Source of the DNA: Cavia porcellus
Lineage: Eukaryota; Chordata; Mammalia; Rodentia; Caviidae
DNA: 64,000 bases
Assembly: GCF_034190915.1 (NCBI RefSeq)
Contig: NW_026947502.1
Span: 38,904,785 to 38,968,784 of the forward strand
Direction of reading: 5' to 3'
Below are positions 12,843 through 24,755 of this stretch, piece by piece. The notes below the pieces were generated by a model. That model worked only from the letters and a program-made list of their open reading frames with translations, was not told where the DNA came from and made no database searches. How positions within the stretch are numbered: position 1 is the stretch's first letter; each line of letters begins with the position of its first letter. Position numbers and translations under genes: made by a program.

Positions 12843-13639
12843 TTAATAGCAGGATATATTGTAGTAACCCACTTCGATTTCCTATTAACTTGATTTGAAA
12901 CCCTGTATTGCTCTCACCATCTTGTTTTGACTGATTTTCCTCTATTCTGTTTTGCTTCATAGTACCAAGTTCGAAAGTATAGGCAACAACTGTGAAGACA
13001 ATAAGATTCATTATGACACCCATTCTGGTTGACTATTATCTTCTTTTGAAGTCCTGTAATGTCTCCAATATTTTGGTTTTATTGGTTTTGTTCTTTACTG
13101 TTTTGTTCAATTTTATTATAACTAATGATATAAGCAATTCTTTTTAAGATATCAAGAGGCATTATGGTAACCATTGTTGATCACCTTGTATTTTGTTTTG
13201 TTTTTACATTATGTATTATGTCCATCCCTTTGATTTGACTGACTCTGTTCTGTTATGTCACATTTGGTTTTACTCTCTTCAAAAAAAATTAATAAGAACT
13301 GTGGGAGTAATAAAACCCAAAATGTGTAATTGTCATTGTACAAAAGAGAGGAAAAGAAAGTGCTCTAAAGGACGTAACTGCATGTATATTTAAATGTATA
13401 AGATAGATAATCATATTACTGAGTTTTGTTGGATCATTGAACAGAATTGTTTGCAGTCTCATTGTTTGAATGTCCACTTTATATGCTTTAATTTTGTAAC
13501 TTGAACAACCTCTTCTAAGATGACAATACATGGTCTATTAACTAGTGATTTCCTACCGTGTATTTTTTTCTGAAATTCTGTACAATTTGTACCCTTTTTC
13601 TGTTTTTTCTTTTTCTCCTTAAATAAAATTTGAAAAAAA
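12843..13639 (+). mobile_element. 5'-truncated LINE-1 (3'UTR end), sense, with TSD
   Basis: The insertion is bounded by a 12-bp direct repeat, ATCATTGAGTAT, at 12831-12842 and 13640-13651, and ends with an A-rich tail ('aaataaaatttgaaaaaaaa'). Internal sequence resembles the 3'UTR of the large L1 at 43.9-50.4 kb: 'gcattatggtaaccattgttg' near 13158 parallels a segment near 50148, and the terminal 'aaataaaattt' is shared. No ORF2 remains. This is the expected product of L1 reverse transcription that stopped early. The short open frames inside are chance frames. Confidence 0.85.
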
Positions 13640-13651
13640 ATCATTGAGTAT

Positions 13652-16249
13652 CAGAGATAGAAAATATCTTACAGAACATCTAACATATAATTTGTTTATT
13701 AATAGTCAGTGAAACCAAGGATTAGATCAATTATGTTATTTACCCCAAATGGCGACCAATCTGTGCTAAGAACCAGAATGATAAGCGAAATTATGACTCA
13801 TGGGTCAGTAGTAACTCACCTAGTAAAGCAGGTATTCCTGATGTGTTTCAGAGTTCTTTGCTTTGAAGTCCCTGGCCCTCTCTCAGATACTTCTTTTTAT
13901 CTATTGAGGAAAACCTTGGTATGATTACTGATACGCTTGCATTGAGGTAACTTTGTGTTAGCTGACTTCCTTTGATAGTTCCTAATCATCTTTAAAATAT
14001 TTGGCCATTTATTGTTGATCCCCACACCTTACATACTGTTCAATGATTATTTCCCAAATGCTCACAGAGGGAGGGAAGAGTTGACTATTTCTTCTGATCA
14101 GCTTGATCTCCCACACAGCTGACAGAAAATTGCTGCAGATGTCAGGTCTGAAGCGATGTGAACCACAGCTCCACCATAGTCTGTTTATCTTTTGATGCTA
14201 CAATGATAGGCGAGGCTCATAAATTCTGTCATCCTGGATGTCACATTGCTTTTATTTGCATAGTTTTTAGCTAGAGCAGATATTTGGAAATCAAAGATGA
14301 GAAGGCTATTTAAAGTTCTGCAAGCCATGTGACGTCATCTAATCTTTCATTCTTATAAGAAAGACAGGTACAAGCATACTGCTGACAGAGCCTGAAAGGC
14401 TTTTCCTGGCCTTTCAGTGTGAGGACACAATGCACGCTCTCTGCACACACAAAGTGAATTTCATGCCACTGGATGAGGATGCAGAATTTGGTTTTTGCAA
14501 ACATTACTATAGGTGATATGGGCTGGGAAATCTTGCATCGTGCACATGCTGTATTACTTCTTAGAGAGTCAGACGATATGAAGAATATGAATATTTCAAA
14601 CTCTTATGCCAGTTTTCCCATTATCATATAGATAAGGCTAATTTCAAAGGATCCATGCTAGTGGAAATATGACTTAATATTAGAAATTAATGAGCTTAAT
14701 TTCTCTAATACTTACATCAGTTCTTACTAGTAAGTTAAAAATTTATCAGGCCAAATAAATTATTTCAGACTGTTGGGTTTCCACTTAGCACCCTTTTTTA
14801 AGTAAAATATTAATTAGGCCAGGAAAGATGCTGGTATTAAAGTGGAGGGTTCTCTTTTTTCCTTGGCTTCATGTTCCCCGATGCCTGGAGTTCAGGGATA
14901 ATAATATACCTGGTCATTCGAGTCACTGACTTACCCCTCAGAAGAAATGATTGATCTGGTTGGAGAGTTTAGGGGAAATGAAGTCTATTCTGTCTGGCTT
15001 CTCTCTCTCATCTTTCTCAAAAAGCCAGCTGCCCTCAGGGAGCACCACAGTGCTCTGAACCACAATACTGAGGTCCTTGCTTCTGCAGCCTTTGAGATCT
15101 TTGCTGCTGCCACTGAGAATATAAAGGCTTCTATAAGCAAGTTTGTTACAATCTGTACAAACCTAATCTTTCTTTTACTCTTTTTATTCAGAACCAATCT
15201 GACATTGTGAGAGTCAGGTGCAAATTTAAGGATCCCTGCAACTTGCCTTGACACCTAAACGAAAAAATAATTCAGGTTAAAATGAGAGTTTGTAAATGTA
15301 AGAATTATTTCCTAAGATGATATTTTTTTCTTTTTCTTTTTTTATGATCATGAGATTATGATTTGCTGTGGAATTTTAGAGTGCTTAACTTTAGATCTTT
15401 GTTTCATTGGAAAGCAAATTTATTTATAAATTCAAGATTTTGACAAACTGTTTTAGTCTTTGGAAAGGTTGTGAAATGTATTAAAGAATAATATATACAA
15501 TTTTAGCAAAAATAGACAATACTATAATACTGTTTGAATAGAACAGGTGCTGAAGTTGTGATTAGGATAAAACACATGTTTAATTCTTATTGTACTGCTA
15601 TTTGATCAGAAACATGGAACATAAAAATTGTTTTTATATTTCTTTTTCTGCCTATTTCCAGAAACCTCCTTCCTCTCCCCCATGGTGTCAGAGATAAAAA
15701 CTCATGAACAGACATTCTTTACATAACCTTCTGGGGGGATAAATTACTACTGATCTGCATGATTTACCCTCTGTAACTTAGGCTTGTTTCATAATAAAAA
15801 GTGAAGTTTTCATACATATTTATGACTGACCCCTCTCACACATCAGTTTCCACTTTTTAAACTTTTGGTGTGACATTTACCGTGGGGATTTGTTTTCTTC
15901 ACCCATCCACCCCCCTTATTAACCTCTGGGCTTCATCTATATGCCACAAGAGAGGATAGTGGGGCAGCGTGGACTACTTTGCTAACTGAATCAAATATGC
16001 AATGACTCTTAGGTTAACCATGGTTCTGCTCCTGCTGTAGGCAGCTGAGCTAGTTAGAAACATTACATTACAGGCAGTGAGATAGAGCTTAGTCTTCAAT
16101 GGAGCCAGTGCAAACACCTGGCAGCTGGCGGGAAGTTGATGTCTCCTGCTGTGGGCCAGGCTTCAAGACCAAAGATATACAAATACACCCACGTCCTGGG
16201 TTTGATACCCTAAATAGCTCCCATCCCCCTAGGGAAGAGTCACAGCTCT
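13652..16249. other. Unassigned non-coding sequence
   Basis: Mostly unique. It contains a CRE motif (listed separately). Two overlapping frames on opposite strands near 14947-15254 (87 and 89 codons) cannot both be real and neither shows a domain. A tRNA-box-B-like 'gtcctgggtttgat' near 16192 hints at a degraded SINE but the rest is not recognisable. Confidence 0.4.
14330..14337. promoter_or_regulatory. Palindromic CRE motif (TGACGTCA)
   Basis: A second perfect CRE core in the window, embedded in CpG-poor sequence. Function is inferred from the motif alone. No TATA box or transcript support is visible nearby. Confidence 0.35.
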
Positions 16250-16580
16250 GTAAGAATGCCCACTTTCTATGTGACTGGCTTCCCCATTTGTCCCTAATGT
16301 AATCGCTTTTACTTGAATTATTAATCTTATTGGCTAACTATAGTTATGTCCCACTGCATGCCCATCTGCCTTGTGAACTCTCACTCTTCCCACACCTGAA
16401 ACCCATGATTTTACTCTATAAAAGTCCCTGGAAAAGACAGTCCTTGGCAACCCGCTCGGGATCCCTTCTGTCTCTGTCAGACAGAAGTTTTCTTTCTCTC
16501 ACTAAACACATTCTGCTCTTCACCTCCGTTGTGCCTAAAATTCATTCTTTGGTTTTAGAGAACAAGAGCTCCTGGACACA
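16250..16580 (+). mobile_element. Probable ERV1-like solo LTR
   Basis: The block begins TGTAAGAA, ends in CA, and has a gammaretrovirus-type layout: a TATA box (TATAAAA, 16417-16423), then about 35 bases on an 'aacccgctcgggatccct' type R start, a C/T-rich R-U5 region, and a CA end at 16579-16580. No second LTR, primer-binding site or gag/pol/env homology was recognised, so a solo LTR is the simplest reading. A target-site duplication was not found, so the edges are uncertain. Confidence 0.5.
16417..16423 (+). promoter_or_regulatory. TATA box of the ERV1-like LTR
   Basis: TATAAAA lies at the spacing expected upstream of an LTR cap site. Whether the LTR is still active as a promoter is unknown. 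Confidence 0.4.
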
Positions 16581-16621
16581 GTAAGTCAGGAGTTTGATTC
16601 CCCTGTATCACTGTCAACCAC

Positions 16622-16624
<3 letters not shown>

Positions 16625-16663
<39 letters not shown>
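16625..16663 (+). repeat. Poly(T) tract, 39 T
   Basis: An uninterrupted run of T. Such a run would usually be the tail of a minus-strand retro-insertion, but the sequence to its right (16664-16850) is not a SINE, L1 or pseudogene that I recognise. Confidence 0.95.
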
Positions 16664-16666
<3 letters not shown>

Positions 16667-16929
16667 GAGGTAAGAATGAGCATTTGAACTTGGGTTCAGA
16701 CTTATCAGAGAAGGAAAGCACCCACCTTTAGCCGTATCATTTACACAGTTTCCTTTAAAGATCTTGTGCACTGAAGTACCTCGATCTATGGGGTTTGTGA
16801 TCACTCAGTTAGAATATGTTCCTGCCCTATAGCTTTCAGGGGGAAAGAAAGAAACACAATTGGCTGGGCTTAGTAGCTGGACACATAAAAATGAGCAGAT
16901 GTAAGTGAGCTAAAGTTCAGCTAATTGCT

Positions 16930-17570
16930 CTCTCCGTTACAATCACAAAGAGAGCCCCGCGCCCTGGGAGAAGTTCCCTGCCTAGGTGCTGTGACCTTAT
17001 TCTTTCTATCCTGGGTCTGACCAATGTGAAGCTACTTTAGTGAGCCAATCGGAAATATCTCCAGTGATTGTGCTGCAGTTTGTAAATGGAAGTCAGGAAG
17101 AAGCAGTAGGGTCTGTCTCCTGTGGCTGGGTGGGGGAGAGTTAAAGAGAGCATAGCTCCTGAGCGGATAGCCCAACAGACTTGGGAGTGGAAGGTGCGCA
17201 CAGGCGGCTGCCAGGAGCTCTCCTACCTCTGTTTTCGGGGCTATTAAAATGCATTCCCAGATCTTTCCAGTGCAAAAAGGATTTTGGTGAAAAGCATTGA
17301 AAAATATAATGAAATAAACTGAAGAAATGCTAGTTTTATGCTTGCAGCGCAACTCGGAGGATTTATTGTTTTTTCAAGTTACTATATAAAATTGCCTTAG
17401 AAACAGCCTTGCGCATTTCAGCTAGTCTCCTTCTGGAGGAAAGTGTTCAGAAGTTTTTAACCACGATGGAAATACAATAAGAAAACACAGCATACATTAG
17501 AGCGGTTATTGCTCCGCTTCGCTTCCTGTGTTCCTATAGCAACCCCTCCAATTTCGTTTGCCCATTATTG
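16930..17570. promoter_or_regulatory. CpG- and CCAAT-enriched candidate promoter or enhancer
   Basis: About fifteen CpGs fall in 640 bases, well above the surroundings. Visible motifs are two CCAAT boxes in the same orientation (CCAATGTG near 17020 and GCCAATCGG near 17044), CCCGCGCCC near 16955, GTGCGCAC near 17195, and an X-box-like 'gttcctatagcaac' near 17530 that differs from the RFX palindrome at two positions. A 106-codon minus-strand open frame (17032-17352) has no recognisable domain. I infer a regulatory block. An alternative first exon is possible but unproven. Confidence 0.4.
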
Positions 17571-19706
17571 ACCAGATATATTTTTAGTGACTGCTCACAG
17601 CAGAATAAAAAATGAAGAAGACAAAATAATGGAGGGAATGGACAGGAAATATAGTTGCCATTTGTTATTTTTCTAGCACAAATTCACTAATTATAAATTG
17701 CCCATACCTTCACATAAGTGTTATTTTTTCCCTTGGATTACCACTTCTTCTGCCCAGGGAATTCACAGCAGCACCAGACCCATACTCTTATCCAAAGCGG
17801 CACCATTCCTGGAGAAACCCAGGCCTATGGGCATTTGTGTTTGCCAAGTACAGACTATGTCTACCCAAGGTACACTTGCAGGAACTGCACTGTCAGGTAA
17901 AATGTAAATATTAATGAAGGATGCTTCTCAGGAAAGCGTATTCGCTGAGTGCTTTTCATCTGTCAAAACTGACTCAGTCATTACACACTTTCTGGACAGA
18001 TCGAATGTTTGTAGAGTCATAAATTGACATTTATCTGACAATTTTTGTATTCCTATCCAGTGGCTTTCTTTATTAAGCCTAGACATTTCAGTATACCATT
18101 GCTATGTTTTTCCTCTGAGGAGAAATTAAGCCTACAGTTCTTTCTCAATTTTCCAATGAAGACAGGGGTGAGATGGACAGTATATCTTGTGATCCTTCTC
18201 AGGGCTATTTGAATATGAACTATAAACATTGTTTAAGTAAAAACTGTGGGATTAATGATAGCATAATGTTTCACTCTCATCTGTTATAGATTAATCAGTC
18301 AAATTACAAACTAATGGTGATATACATGTAAAGAAGTTTGCATTATATACTCACAGACACTACATGTGATGAGATTACTGCCTTCTTCTCTTTTTTCCCC
18401 AAAATAAACGTAAAAAGAACTAAACCAAAAGTTCTTTTAACTCAAGACAAAATATATGTATTTTATAAGAATTAAAATCATATATACATATTCAAACACA
18501 CTCATATATGTATGTATTTCAACTAATTTTCAAGAACAAGAGAAAAATATTTTTATTCATCTACCATGTGCTTCCCAACTGTCAATTTAATTATGTATCA
18601 TAACATTAATCACATTATCTTTAGCCTATATATGTAGTAAGAGTTATTGCTGCCCAGCCTCAGACTCATTAAGAAATTTCAGTATGCATTTATAATATAT
18701 AGAATAATTAAAATTTTAAACCATGGCTCATGGCCTTTAAAACATTTTAAATTTATTCGTAAAGGTTAAATCTGGAAGTTGAACACACAAAAATCCAGAG
18801 GCAGCAGAAAAATTGCTTTAAGGTTACTTAAAAATGAGTATGTTCCTCCCTCTCCAGTTTATAAATATCCAGATGACCAGGCTAAAGCACACCAAAAGAA
18901 ACATGTGAGAAAATACAACCAAGTTAACCGAAATCTTATTCAATAACTTCTGTGTTTACTTAGTCCCTGTTTGGTTCATTAGGAGGATTCTGGTAGCAGA
19001 GACCAGGACCTTTTAATGGAACCATGGGCTCTTCCAAGAGTCCGGAAGGTCCCTACACACTCTTCCTTTTCCTTTCCTTTCTTGTCTTCTACATATTTTC
19101 TGGCTGTCACATCCACAATTCTACCTGTTAATTGAATTCTATCACATATCTCACCACAAAATCCAATTTGGAGTTTGATTCTTCTCAAAATGTCTTTTTG
19201 TCACAAATAAGTACAATTTAAATTGATATTTATGATATATGCATCAGAAAGAGTGTTTTCCTAAAGAAATTTAAAAAAACTAAATGTCCTGGCTAATCTT
19301 TCTATACTTCACTATACCTTTACTTGTTTTTACACATATCACTTCCTGCACACTTACATTTTATTTTAGTTTTGTAAGTATTGGTTAACATATGCTCCAA
19401 ATCCAGCAGTGGACTTAGACTCAGGAATTAATAGGTGCTTAAAAATGTTTTGCATGCTGTTTTTTGATTTTGCATTTGCTTGCTTTTATGGATTAAGTAT
19501 GCCATGGGCTATGGGAAGGAGAGGAGTTCAGCATCTCAGCTGGGAAACTGTTTATTTCTCCCAAACAAGGGAAATGAAGTAGAAAAGTTGCCTATTGTTT
19601 TTTTCAGTGTCTTTTCTGTCAAAAATTTTTCTTTATTGGTGTGATGCAACTTGGCATCAAATGGCTTTATTTAATGTTCTTGGCAATTATGCTAGGTTAT
19701 TCAGAA
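17571..19706. other. Unassigned non-coding sequence
   Basis: Unique AT-rich DNA with nothing recognised beyond short open frames. Pairs of overlapping frames near 17698-17907 are chance. Confidence 0.4.
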
Positions 19707-19748
19707 CTCTCTCTCTCTCTTTCTCTTTCTGTCTCTGGATCTCTCTTC
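19707..19748 (+). repeat. (TC)n-rich tract
   Basis: Imperfect TC dinucleotide repeat interrupted by TTT and TG. Confidence 0.85.
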
Positions 19749-19925
19749 CCTTATCATAAGTCAAGTCAGGGGTGGTTAAATGTCTCAGAACAAGCCAATT
19801 AGAGCTCTTTTACTGAAATCAACAGACATCTTGAAATTTAAGATCCTTTCTCCAGCAACTAAGGCATTGATGATTAAGGACCCTCATTACTGCTAATTTG
19901 GAAAGATCATGGTCAAGAATGACAA

Positions 19926-20016
19926 GAGATTTAGCTCAGCAGCATCAGTTGCCTGCCTGGAAAGCACGAGGTTGTGAGTTCGATCCCCAGTACCAATAAA
20001 TAACTAAATAAAAATA
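19926..20016 (+). mobile_element. ID-type (tRNA-derived) SINE, sense
   Basis: Box A 'tttagctcagcagcatcag' near 19930 and box B 'gagttcgatccccagtacc' near 19976 are both readable, followed by an A-rich AATAAATAA tail. The target-site duplication is not clear. Boxes A and B form the internal RNA polymerase III promoter typical of the family. Confidence 0.85.
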
Positions 20017-22728
20017 GACAAAGAAAGAGGCCTACAAAGGAAAATCAGAGTTGGGGCTGTGAGTAAGTGTTGGGTGGCTGGATTTTCCAGTCACTAAGTC
20101 CCAAGGACCTAACGTTGTACATGCAATAGATGTTCCAGATGTATGTTCCATCATATTATTTTGTTGTTATTAAACTTAGTTTGAGTGGAGCCTGTCATTT
20201 GTAACCTAAAATGTTACAATTAATGCCTGGGGTTCTATGAAATTTATGAAAATTTGAGCATTGGGAGCAAAATAGAGGTGGATGACACAACAGACCTGGC
20301 ACCAACATGTTTTCTTTCGGGTTACTGGAGCTGATGTTCATTTAGCTCTGCTGCTTATGGAAAATATACACTACTTTAATTTCTTCCTTTCCCTGCAAAT
20401 CTCCCTTTCCTTTCTTTGTATTCTGTGTGTAACCTTGTAACTGTCCCTGCTTTTATATTAGAGGAGCTTCTACTCTGCAGGTGAGCTGGAGTCCGGGCCA
20501 GAATTCCTCCGGCTCTAAGCACTTTGTAGCCTGTTTTCTTGGCTTTTTATCTGACTTTCAGTGTAAGTAGCCCTTATCATTTTCATTGGTGATTTTAAGG
20601 TGTCTGTCAGAATCTTTCTGAATCACTCGTCCAGTGTCCGGCTCCCAGACAGGAAGGAGAGCTTACTTGTTTGCCTTCGTGGGTCCTTCTCTGTCACCTA
20701 GTTGGCCCTTCCCTGCACAGGGGTGTGCACTGCATTACCTCTCCCCAGCGCGTGCCTAGAGGACGGAACACCAAATGGATCGCGTGCTTTCTTGGTTTCT
20801 CAATGCCTTGCTTCCTTCTGCTCCCAAAGCGGGGTTCTTTTGTTTGTTTGGTTTTGCCTCGATTGCTTTCTCAAGTGACTCTACAGCTGTCATTTATCCA
20901 TGGACATGGAGGAAAAACTATCCCATGGAGCTGGGAAGGAGCTATAGTGACCAGCCACAGCTGACCATAGGGTTTGGCCCCAGATAGTAGAAGCCCTTGC
21001 ACCAATGGAAAGCAACACAGCTGGTGTCCAGTAGCCTTTCTGTTGCTTTTCTGTAGAAATTTTTCATAACATAGTTTTTACATGTAGATCAGCAGAATTT
21101 TTTGGTGTCCCACTTTACCTGTTAAAATTTGACTATATCTTTTCATAGCTTGTCATGAGGAAGTGACCAACAAGGGGGGGAAAAAAAAGCTTTCTCAGTT
21201 CCTTCCCACTTTTCCTGGATTCAGCTCCTTTTCTTTCCTCCACTTTGGCTGACTGAGAGTGCTTCAAGCCTCTGCACAGCGGTACTCTGATACACCACCT
21301 TGCCAGCCAGTGCTGCGCTGTGCAGATCCTCCTACCAGCCTTGTGAGGTGGTTGCTAATACCATTAGCCTTTCCAATAAGGGGGAGCAGTCAGGATTCCA
21401 CGAGGAAGCACTGGCACTTGCACAATAGGGAAATTCAGGGTATTTATTTACAGAACTATTTACAATTCTGTGAGCCGCATAGGGAAAACACTTTTAATTT
21501 AAAAATGACAATCTGGTGACAGTAGAGGTATTGGGATAAAATTTTAAAGTTTCAACCTAAATTTAAACACTAAATTTGTAAATATTCCCCAGATAAAGTG
21601 TATTTCAAAATTCATACTGGAAAACAAGGTGGTTGTGAGTAAGCATAGTTTTCTGTAAATCTTTGTACTGCTGATGCTCACTAGAACTTTTTCTTACCAC
21701 TGTAGTCCTCGAAGAATGCTGAAATGTCCCTATCTTCTTATCCCTTCAGGGAGAAGACTCTTTGCCATGGGATATAGTGCTCACACCCTCCAGTATTATT
21801 CTTTCATGTAGATTTCTCCCACAGCAAAATTCATGCTATGCACTCATACATTCTCCCATTTGCAATACTCTTCCACTTCAAGTAATCTTGTTTTCATCTT
21901 TCCGGTAAATCTCCTGCATCTCTAAATAATCCTTGAAAGGATTTGGATGTGCCCAACATTGCCCCCAAGCTTTCCTGACTCCTGCATTTTGCACTGTGCG
22001 CCACTGCTGTTAAGAGACAAAGCACGCTGGGGGCTGAGGCTGGAGGGATTTTACAGTATGGAGGTTTCATTCTTTTCTGTAACCATCCCAAGATGTATTT
22101 TAATTATCAGCAACTTACTCAGATGCATTGAAATGGAAGAGTGTAGCTGTAGATCATCTATAATTCCTTGCCATCCAGGTTGGAAAATAGTACCTAATCA
22201 GGTAAGGTGAAACTCTAAAAGTCACCTAGCTCCTGCCTGCTGTATGACCTTTCATTTTCATAGAACTTTTGATACTCAAAGAAAATGTGTTTTTGAGGTT
22301 GTAATAGTGCAATAGCAAGGCATCTTCTACTAAATGACTAAACTCTGGGACTTACTTTTGGACTCAAACCCAAAGTCTTCAAGAATTATTGTACCTGAAT
22401 GAGATTTCTTTCCCTATACTGTATATTCTTCACCCAAGATCTGTCTAAAGGACTTTTTCTGGAGAATGAAGTACATCTTATATATGCACGAGAGAGAATT
22501 GATGGTTAAAAACACAGCAAGAATTGCATTGCCTGCAAATTTGTTATTTCTTCTGAATGTCTGTGTAGAAAACAAAAATATTAGGAATAAACAATAGTGC
22601 TTCCATGCTCTTCAGTCCCATAAACAAGAGAAAAGATTGGCAAAAGGACAGTCCTTAATACAGGACACAATAAAGATTCTTTAAAATGTTCCTCAGGAGT
22701 TCAATCTGGGGTTCTCTCAAATTCCATC
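20017..22728. other. Unassigned sequence with candidate splice signals
   Basis: GC and CpG rise modestly at 20490-20780. Splice-site-like words occur at 20461-20486 (described in a separate entry) and a donor-like CAG|GTAAGG at about 22198-22206. No exon with supported coding potential could be built, and the open frames of 65-97 codons lack domains. Confidence 0.4.
20430..20490 (+). promoter_or_regulatory. Candidate recursive splice site or microexon
   Basis: A pyrimidine-rich stretch leads to 'ttttatattag' ending at 20461, then 19 bases, then CTGCAG|GTGAGC with the junction after 20480. The junction word fits both a 3' splice site and a strong 5' splice site, which is the recursive-splicing motif. 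Alternatively 20462-20480 would be a 19-nt microexon. This matters only if the plus strand is transcribed here as an intron, which I cannot show. Confidence 0.25.
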
Positions 22729-22810
22729 TTTTTTTTTTTTTTTTTTGATATAGTACCCTGGATTGAGTTAGTACTAAGCATCTAACTTATTTGAGATCTT
22801 TCATTATTAC
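22729..22810 (-). mobile_element. Possible degraded ID SINE, antisense
   Basis: A run of T is followed by 'agtaccctggattgagtta', which resembles the box B complement of ID elements. The remainder is too diverged for a firm call. Confidence 0.35.
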
Positions 22811-23754
22811 AGTTCTATCTTCCTGTCCTGTTTTGGGGACTAACTGTGGGAAATACCAGAATAATCAAAACATAACACAGATATGAAAGAGAAAAAAAGC
22901 TCAATTCAACCTGGCCCCTAGTATCATTTTGATTTAATCCATCTTTGAAATTTTATGATTCTAAAATAATGTACAGTCATTTCTTACATTATTTGTAAAG
23001 CGATAAATACATATTGTAAAAAATTGGAATAGTAATTGCAAGATTGTAAGTGATTTTCTAAAGGAAAAGTTCCAAGATTTTCTAAGCCAAGTGGTCTCAC
23101 CTAATGTATTAAGGGATATTGTACCTAACACTAATCTTTCTTCTCCTGGGACAATCTAATAAATTTGGCTTTGGCTGATGGTGTCATCGGATTGTTTTTC
23201 TCAGCCAACATGTTTATGTTAACCAAGTTGAGAACACACCAGTGATGTAATTCAGTTTCTATGGGAATGTGTCATCATTACTAAAGTTGAATACATCATT
23301 CTTTTAAAAATTTTTTTTTTTATTCAAGGAATGGAATACTTGAGTTTAAACTCTGGCTGAAAATTGGACTCATCTCTTTGTGAACATATCCTATTCACAA
23401 CAAGAAGGAGGGACTATGAGGAGAAAAAGCAAAACTTTCTCCCATATTTTACTTAGAAGTTAATCTTTTCTTTTAAACTCCCACAGCTTTTGCAGAAATG
23501 ATAAATTGCCTACCATCCCTTTTTTATTCTTTACTTTTTTGTGTAAAAAAGCTTAGTTGATCAGTGAACAATGAAAAACAATGCCAAAGCATACACTTAT
23601 TATTGCAATTGCTTGTAAAAAAAGGTGAACTTTCCCAAATCAAAATAAGCCTGGAGAGAAAATAAAAGGTTGTGTTTAATCAAAATTTAGCTTTACTGGG
23701 TCTTTCTTCTGACCATTTCTAATGCATTCGTTTGGTAAAATATGTCAAGTACCG
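22811..23754. other. Unassigned non-coding sequence
   Basis: AT-rich unique DNA. Nothing recognised. Confidence 0.4.
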
Positions 23755-24117
23755 TGTCTTAGTTACTCTTTACTTGTCGCTGAGACAAAACACTTGATGC
23801 CCAAAGTTGAGAAACGAAAAGTTTATTTCTTACAGTTGTCTTACAGTTTATTTTTTACAATTTCAGTGCATATTCATAATGCTCCAAGGCAGGGTGGCAT
23901 GGCGGAGCCGCAGTTCATGGCAACTGCAAACAGCAAGGCAGAAACTGGCAAGAGAGAGAGACACACACACTTTCTTCCTGCCATTACGTTGGGTGCTAGC
24001 TCCACCCCTAGGTGGATGTAGCACTGACACCATCAATCCAAGTGCTAGAGAGTGAACCAATCACAAATGCAAAATGGAAACGCATGAGGCCTGGGGGCCA
24101 CAGACATAAACCATGAC
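23755..24117 (-). mobile_element. ERVL-MaLR LTR, antisense
   Basis: On the plus strand the element opens with 'tgtcttagttactctttact' and 'gctgagacaaaacac', the complement of the MaLR LTR 3' end, continues through a 'gtttatttcttaca' segment and 'tggcatggcggagcc', and closes near 'ccatgaca' (TG...CA ends). The same order is seen at 32.0, 55.9 and 63.1 kb. No internal retroviral sequence adjoins it. Overlapping open frames on both strands inside it are by-products. Confidence 0.7.
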
Positions 24118-24556
24118 ATTCAGGAAGACTTCTGACAGTATTTATACAATTACCGAGAAATATCTTCTGCAGACTTCACAATCCTGCAATCAGAAAAACA
24201 GGTCAGTAAGGCAAACAGTAAGAGTGATAGCTCCACGCTAGTCAAAAGGACTGATTTTGTTCATCTTTTTAGGTACATTGGTAAAAAAAAACTACAATGT
24301 TTGTTTGTCAGAACTTCATGCATTATTTTCTCATCATTCCTTTGAGAATGTGACCACTGTCCCCTCTGTACAGATTTTTACTGTTCCGTGATTCGAGTAT
24401 TTCCTGAGGCCATGAATATTTTAACATAGCTGTAAGGAAAATTTATACTAGATAGAAACATAATTTAAATTTGGATAAAATACTTAAAATTTGGGCAGAA
24501 AGGTAACAGAATAACCGTAGTGCTTCATTTTGCCCCGTGTAACAAAACTTTTGTTC
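24118..24556. other. Unassigned non-coding sequence
   Basis: Nothing recognised between the MaLR LTR and a composite SINE. Confidence 0.4.
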
Positions 24557-24755
24557 TGTTTGTTGTTGTACTGGATATCAAACCCAGGGCTGTAATGGTG
24601 CTCTACATTTTTCAACCTTTTAAAAAATTTTATTTTGAGACGGTTCTCCATAATTTGCTTAGATGCTCAGTTGGGTTCAAACTTGCAAAATTCTTGGCTC
24701 AGACGTTGGAGTTCTGGGATTATGGGCAGGCATGTGCTACCATGCCCAGTACAAC
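24557..24755 (-). mobile_element. Composite ID + B1-like SINE, antisense
   Basis: On the plus strand 'gtactggatatcaaacccag' (tRNA box B complement, near 24568) is followed by a T-rich linker and then a B1-like segment: 'ttttgagacggttctc', 'gggttcaaacttg', 'gttctgggattatgggcagg' and 'catgtgctaccatgcccag'. The order, tRNA part next to 7SL part, fits a dimeric rodent SINE inserted on the minus strand. It is diverged, and a 101-codon open frame running through it is fortuitous. Confidence 0.75.

Noticed and set aside
14947..15254. Pair of about 88-codon frames on opposite strands
   Set aside because: They overlap almost fully, so at most one could be real, and neither has domain or conservation evidence.
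22198..22206. Donor site CAG|GTAAGG as an exon end
   Set aside because: No matching acceptor with supported coding sequence. Such words occur often by chance.
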